NCBI RefSeq assembly: GCF_037892605.1
Contig: NZ_JBBKTU010000001.1
Location: 372,001-436,000, forward strand
Source of the DNA: Lacibacter sp. H407
Lineage (GTDB): Bacteria; Bacteroidota; Bacteroidia; Chitinophagales; Chitinophagaceae
Reading direction: 5' to 3'
Length of the DNA stretch: 64,000 nt
Shown here: piece after piece, positions 42,555 through 50,898 of the stretch
Layout of the letters: every line of letters begins with the position of its first letter
How positions within the stretch are numbered: position 1 is the first letter of the stretch
Program-made: the position numbers and the translations under genes
Notes under the pieces: generated by a model
What the model was told of the DNA's origin: nothing
Database searches by the model: none
Seen by the model: the letters and a program-made list of their open reading frames with translations, nothing else

Positions 42555-43844
42555 CTATGTATTTCTTTTTGTTGCAGCGATGAAGGAGAAAAAGAAGCTC
42601 GTGATCATACAACCAAAGCTTCGGCCAAGATATACTTCGAAGATCATCGAAACGATAAAGGCAGTTACAACAAACAGATCGAACATGTTCTGCCGCTTCA
42701 GCACATGAAGAAGCGGTAACAGCACAAACCCTAGCAGGAAAAGAAAAAGTCCTCCTATACCGAATGTGAGCAACGCATCGAGGTAACTGTTGTGTACGTT
42801 CTTGTTTGTTTGAATGGCCATGGTGAAATTCTTTTCACGGTAAACGGCCTGCAATTGATCGACCCGATCGCCAATACCTGTTCCGGTTAACAGATTTTTT
42901 TGAGCAAGCTCCCAACCACAATTCCATAGTGCCAACCGTGTGTTGGCGCCATTCCACTGTTCTTCACTGAGCTTCATATCATAATGACTCTCGGCCCCTG
43001 TATTTCCAAATTGATAGTTTGTAATCGTCAGCTCTTTAAACCGCTGAATCGTTTTTGGAAAAAACTTAAAGAGTATGAACGCTCCGATAAACATCCCAAG
43101 CAGCAGCGTAAAGCCTTCGAGATATTTCCGCTTTCGAATAATGTAATAAACGGCATAAAAGAACAATCCACCATACAACAAGATCATGGCCGAGCGGCTG
43201 GCGAGTAAAAAATGATAGCCGAACAAAATAACAATAGCCAGGTAGATCAACCCGGGAATTGTGATCAACGATGATTTTTTTGCAAGCAGATAAATAAATC
43301 CAACAATCGATAGATTCACCAGCATGGCTACATAGATCGACTGCTGGCCAAAGTGAACAGTCAAACTATCGTTGTACATAAATCCGGAATTACCGCTCTC
43401 AGCATATTGCGAAAAGGATAAGCCAAGACTTACAATTGCTACAATGCTGATAATTGAAGCAATACACAATATAATACGGTCACGTAACTCATTACTGATA
43501 ACAATGGTTCCAAGTGCGATCGGAAACAAGAGCAGGGGCAGCCGTATCAGCAATTGAGCAATCGCTTCGTCTTTATTTACCGAAAACAGTGTGCTGATCA
43601 CATGCAATAAGTAGTACGCAATCAGTAACATTACAAACGTTCGGTTTTTCAACAGGGCTACCTTTTCTTTGACTGAATTAAATGAAAACGAAAACAAAAC
43701 AAGAATTCCCAATAATGAATTTGAAAGCACAGGTGCCCGTGGAATAAAAATAATGATGAAGAAAGTAAAGAGAAGCCAATACAATACCTTTTCACGTTTA
43801 GTGAAAAGCTTACTTTCTGTATCTAATAAAAACAATGCTTTCAT
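42555..43844 (-). CDS. O-antigen ligase/polymerase family membrane protein
   Basis: This 429-residue protein has about ten to twelve hydrophobic spans and a large periplasmic loop in the C-half containing NTRLALWNCGWELAQKNLLTG and IQTNKNVHNSYLDALLTFG, the Wzy_C/WaaL pattern with the conserved HNSYLD His. SRSAMILLYGG precedes the loop. Since the locus exports through an ABC transporter, which needs no Wzy polymerase, a ligase that joins the finished chain to lipid A core or another carrier is more likely. It is encoded on the opposite strand and meets wzt tail to tail. Confidence 0.8.
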   Translation of the reverse strand: MKALFLLDTESKLFTKREKVLYWLLFTFFIIIFIPRAPVLSNSLLGILVLFSFSFNSVKEKVALLKNRTFVMLLIAYYLLHVISTLFSVNKDEAIAQLLIRLPLLLFPIALGTIVISNELRDRIILCIASIISIVAIVSLGLSFSQYAESGNSGFMYNDSLTVHFGQQSIYVAMLVNLSIVGFIYLLAKKSSLITIPGLIYLAIVILFGYHFLLASRSAMILLYGGLFFYAVYYIIRKRKYLEGFTLLLGMFIGAFILFKFFPKTIQRFKELTITNYQFGNTGAESHYDMKLSEEQWNGANTRLALWNCGWELAQKNLLTGTGIGDRVDQLQAVYREKNFTMAIQTNKNVHNSYLDALLTFGIGGLFLFLLGFVLLPLLHVLKRQNMFDLFVVTAFIVSMIFEVYLGRSFGCMITSFFFSFIAATKRNT

Positions 43845-44037
43845 GCGAAAATATATCCGTTAAAATTACAGGTAATTAAAGCTGCCTGCATACTATTTAA
43901 GTAATGATACTATCCGGTTTTATCAGCAACCAAATCGAACATGCAGCTACGCTTCAGTTCTTATTCTTTAAAATCATTTTCTTTTTCACTTATCTTTAAC
44001 ATATAAAGCCCAAAAAATAGAGCAGCACCCGGCAAAT

Positions 44038-45102
44038 ATAATTTTTGATTGTGAACGCATGAAATATCCCAATACCGGGATCTATCATTACTGCAAACAA
44101 CTTAGCAAAGCACTGATTCAACAGCAACAACCCACCTACCCTACGCTTACGCTTTACATACCTCCTTCAGAAAGGCAGTTAGCAGAACAGGCCGATAAGT
44201 ACATCCTTCAAAGCTCGTGGCATAAACTGCATCATCCTGTCACACAAAAAAATCAACTATGGCATGGTACATACCAAGGCAGCAACTACTACCCGACCAG
44301 TAAGCAGGTAAAAAAACTACTCACCATCCATGATCTCAATTTTTTATACGATGAAGCCAAAGGCCCTGAGAAACAAAAACGATATTTAAAAAAAGTACAA
44401 ACGCTCATCGATCGGTCCGATCAACTCACAGTAATATCATCATTTACATTACAGTGTATCCGGGAACACCTGAACATTGATCATGTACCTGTACAGGTAA
44501 TTTACAACGGTTGCAACGTCCCCGCCATTACAGATGGGAGTCAACGTCCATCGTTTATTCAAACAGACAGACCTTATATTTTTTCCATTGGCACTATTAC
44601 AAAAAAGAAATATTTCCATACCCTTCCTGCATTATTGGTTGGCAATGATCACCATCTTGTAATTGCCGGCATTACACAGGATCATCATTACCTTGAAGAA
44701 ATAAAAGCAGCAGCAAAAAAAGCAGGTGTGGCCGACAGAATGATCATTCCCGGCGCTGTTACTGAAAGTGAAAAATGGTGGTTACTTGAACACATGACTG
44801 CATTTGTGTTTCCGTCTATTTCGGAAGGTTTCGGACTACCGGTAGTAGAAGCTATGCATTTTGGAAAACCGGTGATCCTTTCAACGCACACCTGTCTTCC
44901 TGAAATTGGATCCAATGCTGCTTATTACTTTAACTCATTTGATCCGGAAGACATGCAGCAAACTTTACAACAAGCGTTGCAACATTTCAATGCAAACCCA
45001 CAACAACAGGAAATTGTAAAACAACGGGCTGCTTTTTTTAAATGGGAAGATGCTGCCCGGCAGTATTGGGAATTATATACAAAATTACTTCCGGCAGAAT
45101 AA
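44038..45102 (+). CDS. Glycosyltransferase family 4 with uncertain non-ATG start
   Basis: The GT-B enzyme shows LWHGTYQGSNYYP, FSIGTITKKKYFHTL and the C-terminal motif FPSISEGFGLPVVEAMHFGKP. The first in-frame ATG is at 44059 (MKYPNTGIYHYCKQLSKALI, 347 residues), but the codons just before it read NIIFDCER, which is the normal first beta strand of this family (typically M-x-IxFDCERMKYPNTG). No ATG, GTG or TTG precedes it in frame nearby; ATA 44038 or ATT 44041 would fit. I annotate the longer form with 44059 as fallback. It is the first of two plus-strand glycosyltransferase genes. Confidence 0.75.
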   Translation: MIFDCERMKYPNTGIYHYCKQLSKALIQQQQPTYPTLTLYIPPSERQLAEQADKYILQSSWHKLHHPVTQKNQLWHGTYQGSNYYPTSKQVKKLLTIHDLNFLYDEAKGPEKQKRYLKKVQTLIDRSDQLTVISSFTLQCIREHLNIDHVPVQVIYNGCNVPAITDGSQRPSFIQTDRPYIFSIGTITKKKYFHTLPALLVGNDHHLVIAGITQDHHYLEEIKAAAKKAGVADRMIIPGAVTESEKWWLLEHMTAFVFPSISEGFGLPVVEAMHFGKPVILSTHTCLPEIGSNAAYYFNSFDPEDMQQTLQQALQHFNANPQQQEIVKQRAAFFKWEDAARQYWELYTKLLPAE

Positions 45103-45143
45103 TTGCCTGTTGTATACACAGTTTACTACTGCAACTGAACGAA

Positions 45144-46205
45144 ATGAATGTACTGATTATTGAAGTTGGCGGATCGCATATTGAATGTGTACACAGCATG
45201 GTGCATTACCTGCACATGAAAAACAATTCGGTGTTCGTTGCCTGCAATGAAAAGTTAGTTGCTTCAGTTGCTGAGCGGGAAAAAATTGTTGCTTTACTGG
45301 AACTTCCTGACAGACCAACAAATAAGCAGCATTTGCGAATTGCATATCAGCTACGCAAGTTTATTATCAAAAATAAAATCCAGGCAGTTGTGTTCAATAC
45401 AACAGAAATTACCATTGTGCGTAACCTGCTGCTGTTATTGCCCCGGCTCAACTATACGGGCATAGTACACAATGCAAAGCGGCTTGAAAAAAGCTTTACG
45501 TTTACAAAGATCATCAGCCGGAAGATGAAGAAATTTTTTGTTCTGGGCGATTACCTGATCAGTAAGCTGCATCCGCATCATCAATTTCAGATTGAAAGTT
45601 TTTATCCCGTTTATTTTCCAGCTGTTACAACGCTCAATCCTATAAAACCGCCAAATGAATGCTGGATAACGATACCCGGAGAAGTATTTACAACCCGGAG
45701 AGATTATCTTGCTCTTATCAATGAGGTGGAGAATAGCAACCAGCTTGCAGAGAATATTAAATTTATTCTGCTTGGCTACAATCACCTGGATGAAGAAACA
45801 AACAAGCTGCTAAACAGCTCACCGCAATTAAAAAAACATTTTGTTACGTTCGATCATTACCTGAGCTACGATCTCTTTCACTCCTATATTCAGCAGTCAG
45901 ATTATATTCTTCCACTTCTAAAGGCAGACGACGATGGCTTTTATGGTTCCGGCAGAATTTCCGGATCATTTAATCTTGGCCTCGGTTATCAACTCCCGTT
46001 TTTTCTGCCGGATAATTATCAGGAGAACCAGGATATTGCACCATACAGTATATACTACAACAATATGCAGCACCTGCTTGCACTAATTCAACAAACTGAA
46101 GCTGATCAAACCAGAAAGGAAAAACTGGTACAAACTTATAAAGCAGGTAAATTCAATAACGAGCAATTGCTGGCTGATAAAGTGCACCATTTCATTACCT
46201 CTTGA
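45144..46205 (+). CDS. Glycosyltransferase-like protein, probable GT-B fold
   Basis: This 353-residue protein starts at ATG 45144 (MNVLIIEVGGSHIECVHSMV), 41 bases after the previous stop. Alternating beta-alpha segments and blocks such as KFFVLGDYLISKLHP, NIKFILLGYNH and QQSDYILPLLKADDDGFYGSGRISGSFNLGLGYQLP resemble the C-terminal nucleotide-sugar region of GT-B enzymes, though the usual E-x7-E motif is not clear. It is probably a glycosyltransferase of a rarer family in the same operon as 44038-45102. Longer frames upstream overlap the previous gene. Confidence 0.65.
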   Translation: MNVLIIEVGGSHIECVHSMVHYLHMKNNSVFVACNEKLVASVAEREKIVALLELPDRPTNKQHLRIAYQLRKFIIKNKIQAVVFNTTEITIVRNLLLLLPRLNYTGIVHNAKRLEKSFTFTKIISRKMKKFFVLGDYLISKLHPHHQFQIESFYPVYFPAVTTLNPIKPPNECWITIPGEVFTTRRDYLALINEVENSNQLAENIKFILLGYNHLDEETNKLLNSSPQLKKHFVTFDHYLSYDLFHSYIQQSDYILPLLKADDDGFYGSGRISGSFNLGLGYQLPFFLPDNYQENQDIAPYSIYYNNMQHLLALIQQTEADQTRKEKLVQTYKAGKFNNEQLLADKVHHFITS

Positions 46206-46304
46206 TCTATCGATATGTACAACTTAGAGTAGTTTCAATTTGATACGGTAATTGCGTTTTTACAACAGATGAATGTGAAACATGTACACATGCTTGCAAA
46301 CGGC

Positions 46305-47186
46305 TTACTTTATTCTGATTATTTTTGAATTGCTGAATGCAAATGGTCGTACGCCGGTTAATTTTTCGATGAAAGCAAGCAGCTTCATACGGGGCGATAA
46401 TTTTTTCTTGTTTACATCCAATACCACCTCCCAGTTTTTTGAAGCAATACGTTCTTTCATCACAATTGGGTGCTCTCCCTCAAATTTCCGGATCGAATCA
46501 AATTCATTAAAATCAAATACCTGGTTCCGTTGCTTAAACTCATTCACAACCGCATCATCATCACTGTAAAAAACAAGGGTGTTATCCATTTTTCGCTTCA
46601 TCTGCTCCGGGCTTTTTACCCAGCCGTAATGATATACTTCCGCTGCAACCGGCACTACGTTTAATTTTTTATCGCCTCTGCGAAAACCCTGTGCATCTCG
46701 GTAAGAAGTAATGGTTTTGTCGTTTTTCACTATCCTTACTTCACTTTTATACCACTTGCGGCTGTCGCCTACATAATCATACGTTCCATAAAAATGTAAA
46801 TACTGAAACAACAGTCCGTCAACTCGTGGCTCATGACAATATTTTTCTGCTGTTGACCGGATAACGCTGTGATATTTTTCATGGATCACTTCATCGGCCT
46901 GTATGTAAAAGATCCAATCGGTGTCAGCCGAAACCTGTCGCATCACCTTATCGGTTTCCAATGCATACACCACACCACCTTTACGCAAACTCATGTCCCA
47001 TGTTGAATACACAATCTTCAATTTATCCGATTGAATCGAGCGGATCAATCCATCCGTATCATCATCGCCTTTATCAATACTAACGATCATTTCATCCACC
47101 ACAGGTAAAATAGAACGGATGGCTTCCACCACCGGGAAGTCGTTTAATACAGCATTGCGGATAATGGTAACTCCGGTAATCTTCAT
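46305..47186 (-). CDS. Glycosyltransferase family 2
   Basis: This 293-residue enzyme starts at ATG 47186 (MKITGVTIIRNAVLNDFPVV). It has the GT-A pattern of the subgroup that begins GVTIIRNA: acidic donor-site motif VSIDKGDDDTDG, IFYIQADEVIHEKY with the metal-binding QADE, and VYHYGWVKSPEQMKRK near the acceptor site. It converges on the preceding gene and is divergent from the ABC exporter gene. The family includes enzymes that act on LPS core sugars, so a role in core or capsule synthesis is plausible. Confidence 0.82.
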   Translation of the reverse strand: MKITGVTIIRNAVLNDFPVVEAIRSILPVVDEMIVSIDKGDDDTDGLIRSIQSDKLKIVYSTWDMSLRKGGVVYALETDKVMRQVSADTDWIFYIQADEVIHEKYHSVIRSTAEKYCHEPRVDGLLFQYLHFYGTYDYVGDSRKWYKSEVRIVKNDKTITSYRDAQGFRRGDKKLNVVPVAAEVYHYGWVKSPEQMKRKMDNTLVFYSDDDAVVNEFKQRNQVFDFNEFDSIRKFEGEHPIVMKERIASKNWEVVLDVNKKKLSPRMKLLAFIEKLTGVRPFAFSNSKIIRIK

Positions 47187-47404
47187 AACTGAGAATATCT
47201 TCAAAGAACCGATTTTTTTCGATACAAAGCAGCTCACATGGCTGCCACCGATCTCTGCCAAGCGGAAACCAATACGGTTGGATGTGGCAGTTCTTGTGAA
47301 TCATTTACGGCTTTCAGAAAAAATCCGCAGGCTGTTTCCTGCAAACTTGTCTTATTTTTAAAGATGGTGTAAACTTTGACCTTCTTCAGCCTTTACCATT
47401 TATT

Positions 47405-49210
47405 ATGAAACTTCTCATCAAATATTTAACCCCTTACAAGGGACTTGTTGCACTAACGATGGCGCTGGCCGCTATCAATATCGGTTTTTCATTGATCGAT
47501 CCTATTCTGTTTGGCAAGCTGATCAATCTTGCCAACCAACATCAGGGTATTGAAAAACCACCTACTTCAAATTTTGACTGGAACCGTTTTTTTACTTCGT
47601 TTAGCTGGAAAGAACCGGGTGTATTTTTTGTACTGACCATGTCAATTTCAGTAGCTATGGTGAGTCGGATCGCCAAAGCCTTCCAGGATTATTTTCAGAA
47701 TCTTACTACGCAGAAATTCGGTACGAAAGTTTTTACTGATGGATTACAACATGCCATGAAGCTACCTTACCAGGATTTTGAAGATCAACGAAGTGGTGAA
47801 ACACTTTCGATCTTAACCAAAGTAAGAACTGACACAGAGAAATTTGTATCGGCCTTTATCAATATTCTGTTCCCCGTTATCATTGGCATTCTCATCGTTT
47901 CCATTTACGCTTCGAGCATTCACTGGTCACTTCCGTTTATTTACTTTGGCGGCATTATTTTATTGGTCATCATTTCCAATGCGCTCAGTAAAAAAGTAAA
48001 AGCGGTACAAAAAACCATTGTAGCGCAAACCACGCAACTGGCTGGTGCCACCACCGAATCGTTACGTAATATTGAACTGGTAAAAAGTTTAGGATTAACC
48101 GAACAGGAAGTATCCCGTTTAAATAAAAACACGTTTAAAATACTTGGGCTTGAACTCACCAAAGTAAAACGCATCCGAAGCATCAGTTTTATACAGGGAA
48201 CATTTGTAAACACATTGCGCCAGGTTATCTTGTTTATGCTCATGTGGACGATCTTTCATGGTAGAATGGATGCAGGCCAGTTGGTAACCATGCAGATATT
48301 TTCCTTCTTTGTATTTGGGCCATTGCAGGAAATTGGCAATATTCTTCTCTCCTATCGTGAAGCGGAAGCAAGCATTACCAATTTTCACAAGCTGATGGAA
48401 AAGAAACCGGAAGCAACTCCCCGCAATCCATTACATCTCGGCAACATCGAAACCCTGCAATTCAACAATGTTTCATTCAAACATCAAACAGCGGGACAAA
48501 ATGCCATTACTTCCATCAATTTCAATGTAAAGGTGGGCGAAACCGTTGCTTTTGTTGGTCCATCGGGTTCAGGCAAAACAACGTTGATGAAATTGCTGGT
48601 AGGATTGTATCGTCCACAGCAAGGAAGCATTTTATACAATGGCATGGATGAAAACTCCATCAACTTCGAAGACCTGCGTAACCAAATCGGTTTTGTAACG
48701 CAGGATACGCAATTGTTCAGCGGCACGATCAAAGAAAACCTGATGTTTGTAAATCCATCCGCAACAGATGAAGAGTTAACCGATGTGTTGAACAAAGCAA
48801 GTTGCCAGCGATTGTTAGCCAAAGCAGAAAAAGGGTTGGAAACAATGATCGGTGAAGGTGGATTGAAATTGAGTGGCGGTGAAAAACAACGCTTGTCGAT
48901 TGCACGTGCCTTGTTACGCAAACCAAGACTTCTGATCTTTGATGAAGCAACTTCTGCACTTGACTCCATTACAGAAGAAGAAATTACAACTACTATACGG
49001 GATATTTCATCTGAAAAAAATCAGATCAGTATTTTAATTGCACACAGGCTGAGTACCATTATGCATGCCGACCGCATCTACGTGTTGGAAGGAGGAGATG
49101 TAGTTGAAACAGGATCGCACCACGAATTACTGGAAGAGAAAGGATTGTACTACGCAATGTGGCGACAGCAAATTGGTGAGCGCAAAAAACTGGTGGCTGC
49201 TACCAGTTAG
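47405..49210 (+). CDS. ABC exporter, fused permease and ATPase (MsbA-like)
   Basis: This 601-residue half-transporter has an N-terminal six-span membrane domain (about residues 10-330) and a C-terminal ATPase: Walker A GPSGSGKTT from 385, signature LSGGEKQR from 489, Walker B LLIFDEAT near 510-517 and the H-loop IAHRLST. It would work as a homodimer in the inner membrane. The layout is that of MsbA-type lipid or drug exporters; its position beside glycan genes agrees with a lipid-linked substrate but does not prove it. A strong terminator follows. Confidence 0.88.
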   Translation: MKLLIKYLTPYKGLVALTMALAAINIGFSLIDPILFGKLINLANQHQGIEKPPTSNFDWNRFFTSFSWKEPGVFFVLTMSISVAMVSRIAKAFQDYFQNLTTQKFGTKVFTDGLQHAMKLPYQDFEDQRSGETLSILTKVRTDTEKFVSAFINILFPVIIGILIVSIYASSIHWSLPFIYFGGIILLVIISNALSKKVKAVQKTIVAQTTQLAGATTESLRNIELVKSLGLTEQEVSRLNKNTFKILGLELTKVKRIRSISFIQGTFVNTLRQVILFMLMWTIFHGRMDAGQLVTMQIFSFFVFGPLQEIGNILLSYREAEASITNFHKLMEKKPEATPRNPLHLGNIETLQFNNVSFKHQTAGQNAITSINFNVKVGETVAFVGPSGSGKTTLMKLLVGLYRPQQGSILYNGMDENSINFEDLRNQIGFVTQDTQLFSGTIKENLMFVNPSATDEELTDVLNKASCQRLLAKAEKGLETMIGEGGLKLSGGEKQRLSIARALLRKPRLLIFDEATSALDSITEEEITTTIRDISSEKNQISILIAHRLSTIMHADRIYVLEGGDVVETGSHHELLEEKGLYYAMWRQQIGERKKLVAATS

Positions 49211-49254
49211 TGAAAAAGGCAGGTAACCTTTCTATAAAAAATTGAAACTATTTA

Positions 49255-49291
49255 CACGGGCCAAGGTTTGAAACTTTGGCCCGTGCTTTTT
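49255..49291 (+). terminator. Intrinsic terminator after the ABC exporter
   Basis: CACGGGCCAA (49255-49264) pairs with TTGGCCCGTG (49276-49285), extended by two pairs, with a short loop and then CTTTTT. Strong stem of 12 pairs. Confidence 0.9.
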
Positions 49292-49317
49292 GTCACATAT
49301 AGTAACTATTCGTTGGC

Positions 49318-49325
49318 TACCTTTG
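49318..49325 (+). promoter_or_regulatory. -7 promoter element of the DUF983 gene
   Basis: TACCTTTG is an exact TAnnTTTG, 14 bases before the ATG at 49340. It lies directly after the ABC exporter terminator. Confidence 0.6.
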
Positions 49326-49339
49326 CAAAAAATCAGAAC

Positions 49340-49768
49340 ATGAGTGCATCAAAGCCACGACCGAACTATTTCTGGAGCATGCTTTCCATGCATTGCCCAC
49401 GATGCAGAAGAGGGAAATTGTTCAAAGATCACAGCGCTTATAATTTCAAACACACGTTCAGCATGCACGATGAATGTCCTGTATGCAAACAAAAATTTGA
49501 TATGGAGCCAGGCTTTTGGTATGGAACAGGTTATGTAAGCTATGCGCTAACAGTTGCTATTTCTGTTGCAACATTTGTTGCATGGTGGGTATTGGTCGGC
49601 GTTTCGTTTAGCGATAACCGTGTATTCTGGTGGCTGGGCATCAATTCTGTTCTATTGCTGATATTGCAACCCTGGCTGATGCGTTTAAGCAGGGCCATTT
49701 ATCTCTATTTCTTTGTGCGCTATAATGAAGATTACGAAACATCGGAGCCACAGACGTTTGATTATTAA
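49340..49768 (+). CDS. DUF983 family membrane protein
   Basis: This 142-residue protein starts at ATG 49340, after the promoter box; a frame from 49268 would begin within the terminator. Two cysteine pairs, HCPRCRRGKLF and ECPVCKQKF, suggest a zinc ribbon at the N-terminus, followed by EPGFWYGTGYVSYALT, the family hallmark, and two membrane spans (about 67-90 and 98-118). Function of DUF983 is unknown to me. It is a single-gene unit converging on the DUF2721 gene across a large hairpin repeat. Confidence 0.85.
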   Translation: MSASKPRPNYFWSMLSMHCPRCRRGKLFKDHSAYNFKHTFSMHDECPVCKQKFDMEPGFWYGTGYVSYALTVAISVATFVAWWVLVGVSFSDNRVFWWLGINSVLLLILQPWLMRLSRAIYLYFFVRYNEDYETSEPQTFDY

Positions 49769-49770
49769 GA

Positions 49771-49830
49771 TGAGTAATGAATGATGAGTGGAAAACTTTA
49801 CCACTCATAACGGGTCATTCATTATTCGTC
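49771..49830. repeat. Long inverted repeat of the TGAGT/ACTCA word family
   Basis: TAATGAATGATGAGTGG (49775-49791) pairs with CCACTCA (49801-49807) and, after a 7-base bulge, TCATTCATTA (49815-49824), giving a 17-bp interrupted stem. There is no T run, so it is probably a mobile intergenic repeat rather than a terminator. It reaches into the last codons of the DUF2721 gene. Confidence 0.6.
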
Positions 49831-50256
49831 GTCCAGAAAATGTTTTAACAGGCTGGGGCGTTTCAATTCCATATCGCTCAACTCAAGGTCGATGGCCTTT
49901 GTGCTGAGAAAAATTTCCAATAATGAAAAAATCAGCGACGCCAGTAAACTCAATAAGCTAAAGGCAAATACCCACTTGGCTGCGCTGTCAAAACCACGAA
50001 ATATCAAGTACATACACACCACACACAACAGAAAACTAAGTACACCCAACGCCTGCATATTCCTGATCATACTGATGCGTGTACGCACATTGCTGATTTG
50101 TTTGTGAATCATTCCGGTATCTTCTTCCTTTACATATTCATCATGCAGTTTACGAACCAGCGATGCCAATGCCAGAAAGCGATTGGTGTACGCCAGCATC
50201 AGTAACGTAATGGCAGGAAATAATAAAGCAGGTGTGGTGATGGATAACTCATTCAT
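49822..50256 (-). CDS. DUF2721 family membrane protein
   Basis: This 144-residue protein has three hydrophobic segments: LSITTPALLFPAITLLMLAY at the N-terminus, ALGVLSFLLCVVCMYLIF near 70-87 and WVFAFSLLSLLASLIFSLLEIF near 95-116. The opening TPALLFPAITLLMLAYTNRF and the pattern NVRTRISMIRNMQALGV are typical of DUF2721 proteins. Function is unknown. It is encoded alone; the last few codons lie within the word repeat at 49771-49830. Confidence 0.8.
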   Translation of the reverse strand: MNELSITTPALLFPAITLLMLAYTNRFLALASLVRKLHDEYVKEEDTGMIHKQISNVRTRISMIRNMQALGVLSFLLCVVCMYLIFRGFDSAAKWVFAFSLLSLLASLIFSLLEIFLSTKAIDLELSDMELKRPSLLKHFLDDE

Positions 50257-50286
50257 ACCTTAAAAGTAATCAAGTGTTGCAAAACG

Positions 50287-50308
50287 AAAAAGCCGCATTG
50301 CTGCGGCC
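50287..50308 (-). terminator. Terminator of the lipoprotein gene
   Basis: GCCGCA (50292-50297) and TGCGGC (50302-50307) form a stem with a 4-base loop; on the minus strand it is followed by TTTTTCG. It ends the 50331-53262 transcript. Confidence 0.8.
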
Positions 50309-50330
50309 TTAAAAATAATATCGATTGCAA

Positions 50331-50876
50331 TTATTGAATCACAACAGGAAATGTAACTTCAACATCGGTTTCGCCCTTTGAAATCAAATCGCCTAAGGCT
50401 TTTACACCGGGCTTATGTTTCAGTGTGATCTTTACTGAACCTCCGCTGTTGGTACCGGCCACCCAGTTCGATGTAATGCCCAATGGCAATCCGCCGGCAT
50501 CTGTATTTAAGCCATTAATGGTAAGTGCTGCAGTTGTTACTTCGTAATAGACCTGGTGATCGGCTCCTTCTGCATTCACTTCAGTTGTAATATTCTCCGC
50601 CGGTGTTTTGCTTTCATCCAGAAACTCGATCGCACAGGCATACGTTGTATTTGGTGAAATTGAAATGGTATTGATCTGTGGTGCATTACCACCGGGTCCA
50701 TCAACATCTTTCCATGTAAATGTTTGCGTTGCACCACCGGCCGCTGTTAATTTTACATTCACGGTTGTGATCAGTTCTTCTTCATTTTCTTCTTCGTTGT
50801 TTTTCTTTTTACAACCTGCGAGTATCAGTCCGCCAAGCATAACTACCGCTAAAAATTTCAAGTGCTTCATTTTCAT
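50331..50876 (-). CDS. Lipoprotein paired with the TonB receptor
   Basis: This 181-residue protein has a lipoprotein signal (MKMKHLKFLAVVMLGGLILAGC) with Cys22 as lipid anchor, then a charged linker KKKNNEEENEEEL and a beta-rich domain (VNVKLTAAGGATQTFTWKD, VKITLKHKPG). I do not recognise the domain by name. It is encoded 22 bases downstream of a TonB-dependent receptor gene and very likely acts with it at the outer membrane, perhaps as a surface ligand-binding partner. Confidence 0.7.
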   Translation of the reverse strand: MKMKHLKFLAVVMLGGLILAGCKKKNNEEENEEELITTVNVKLTAAGGATQTFTWKDVDGPGGNAPQINTISISPNTTYACAIEFLDESKTPAENITTEVNAEGADHQVYYEVTTAALTINGLNTDAGGLPLGITSNWVAGTNSGGSVKITLKHKPGVKALGDLISKGETDVEVTFPVVIQ

Positions 50877-50898
50877 AAAATTTAGTTGAATGATTGAT

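Noticed and set aside
42555-43844. Wzy polymerase
   Set aside because: The chain is exported by an ABC transporter and there is no Wzx flippase, so a ligase is more likely, though the two families cannot be separated by reading alone.
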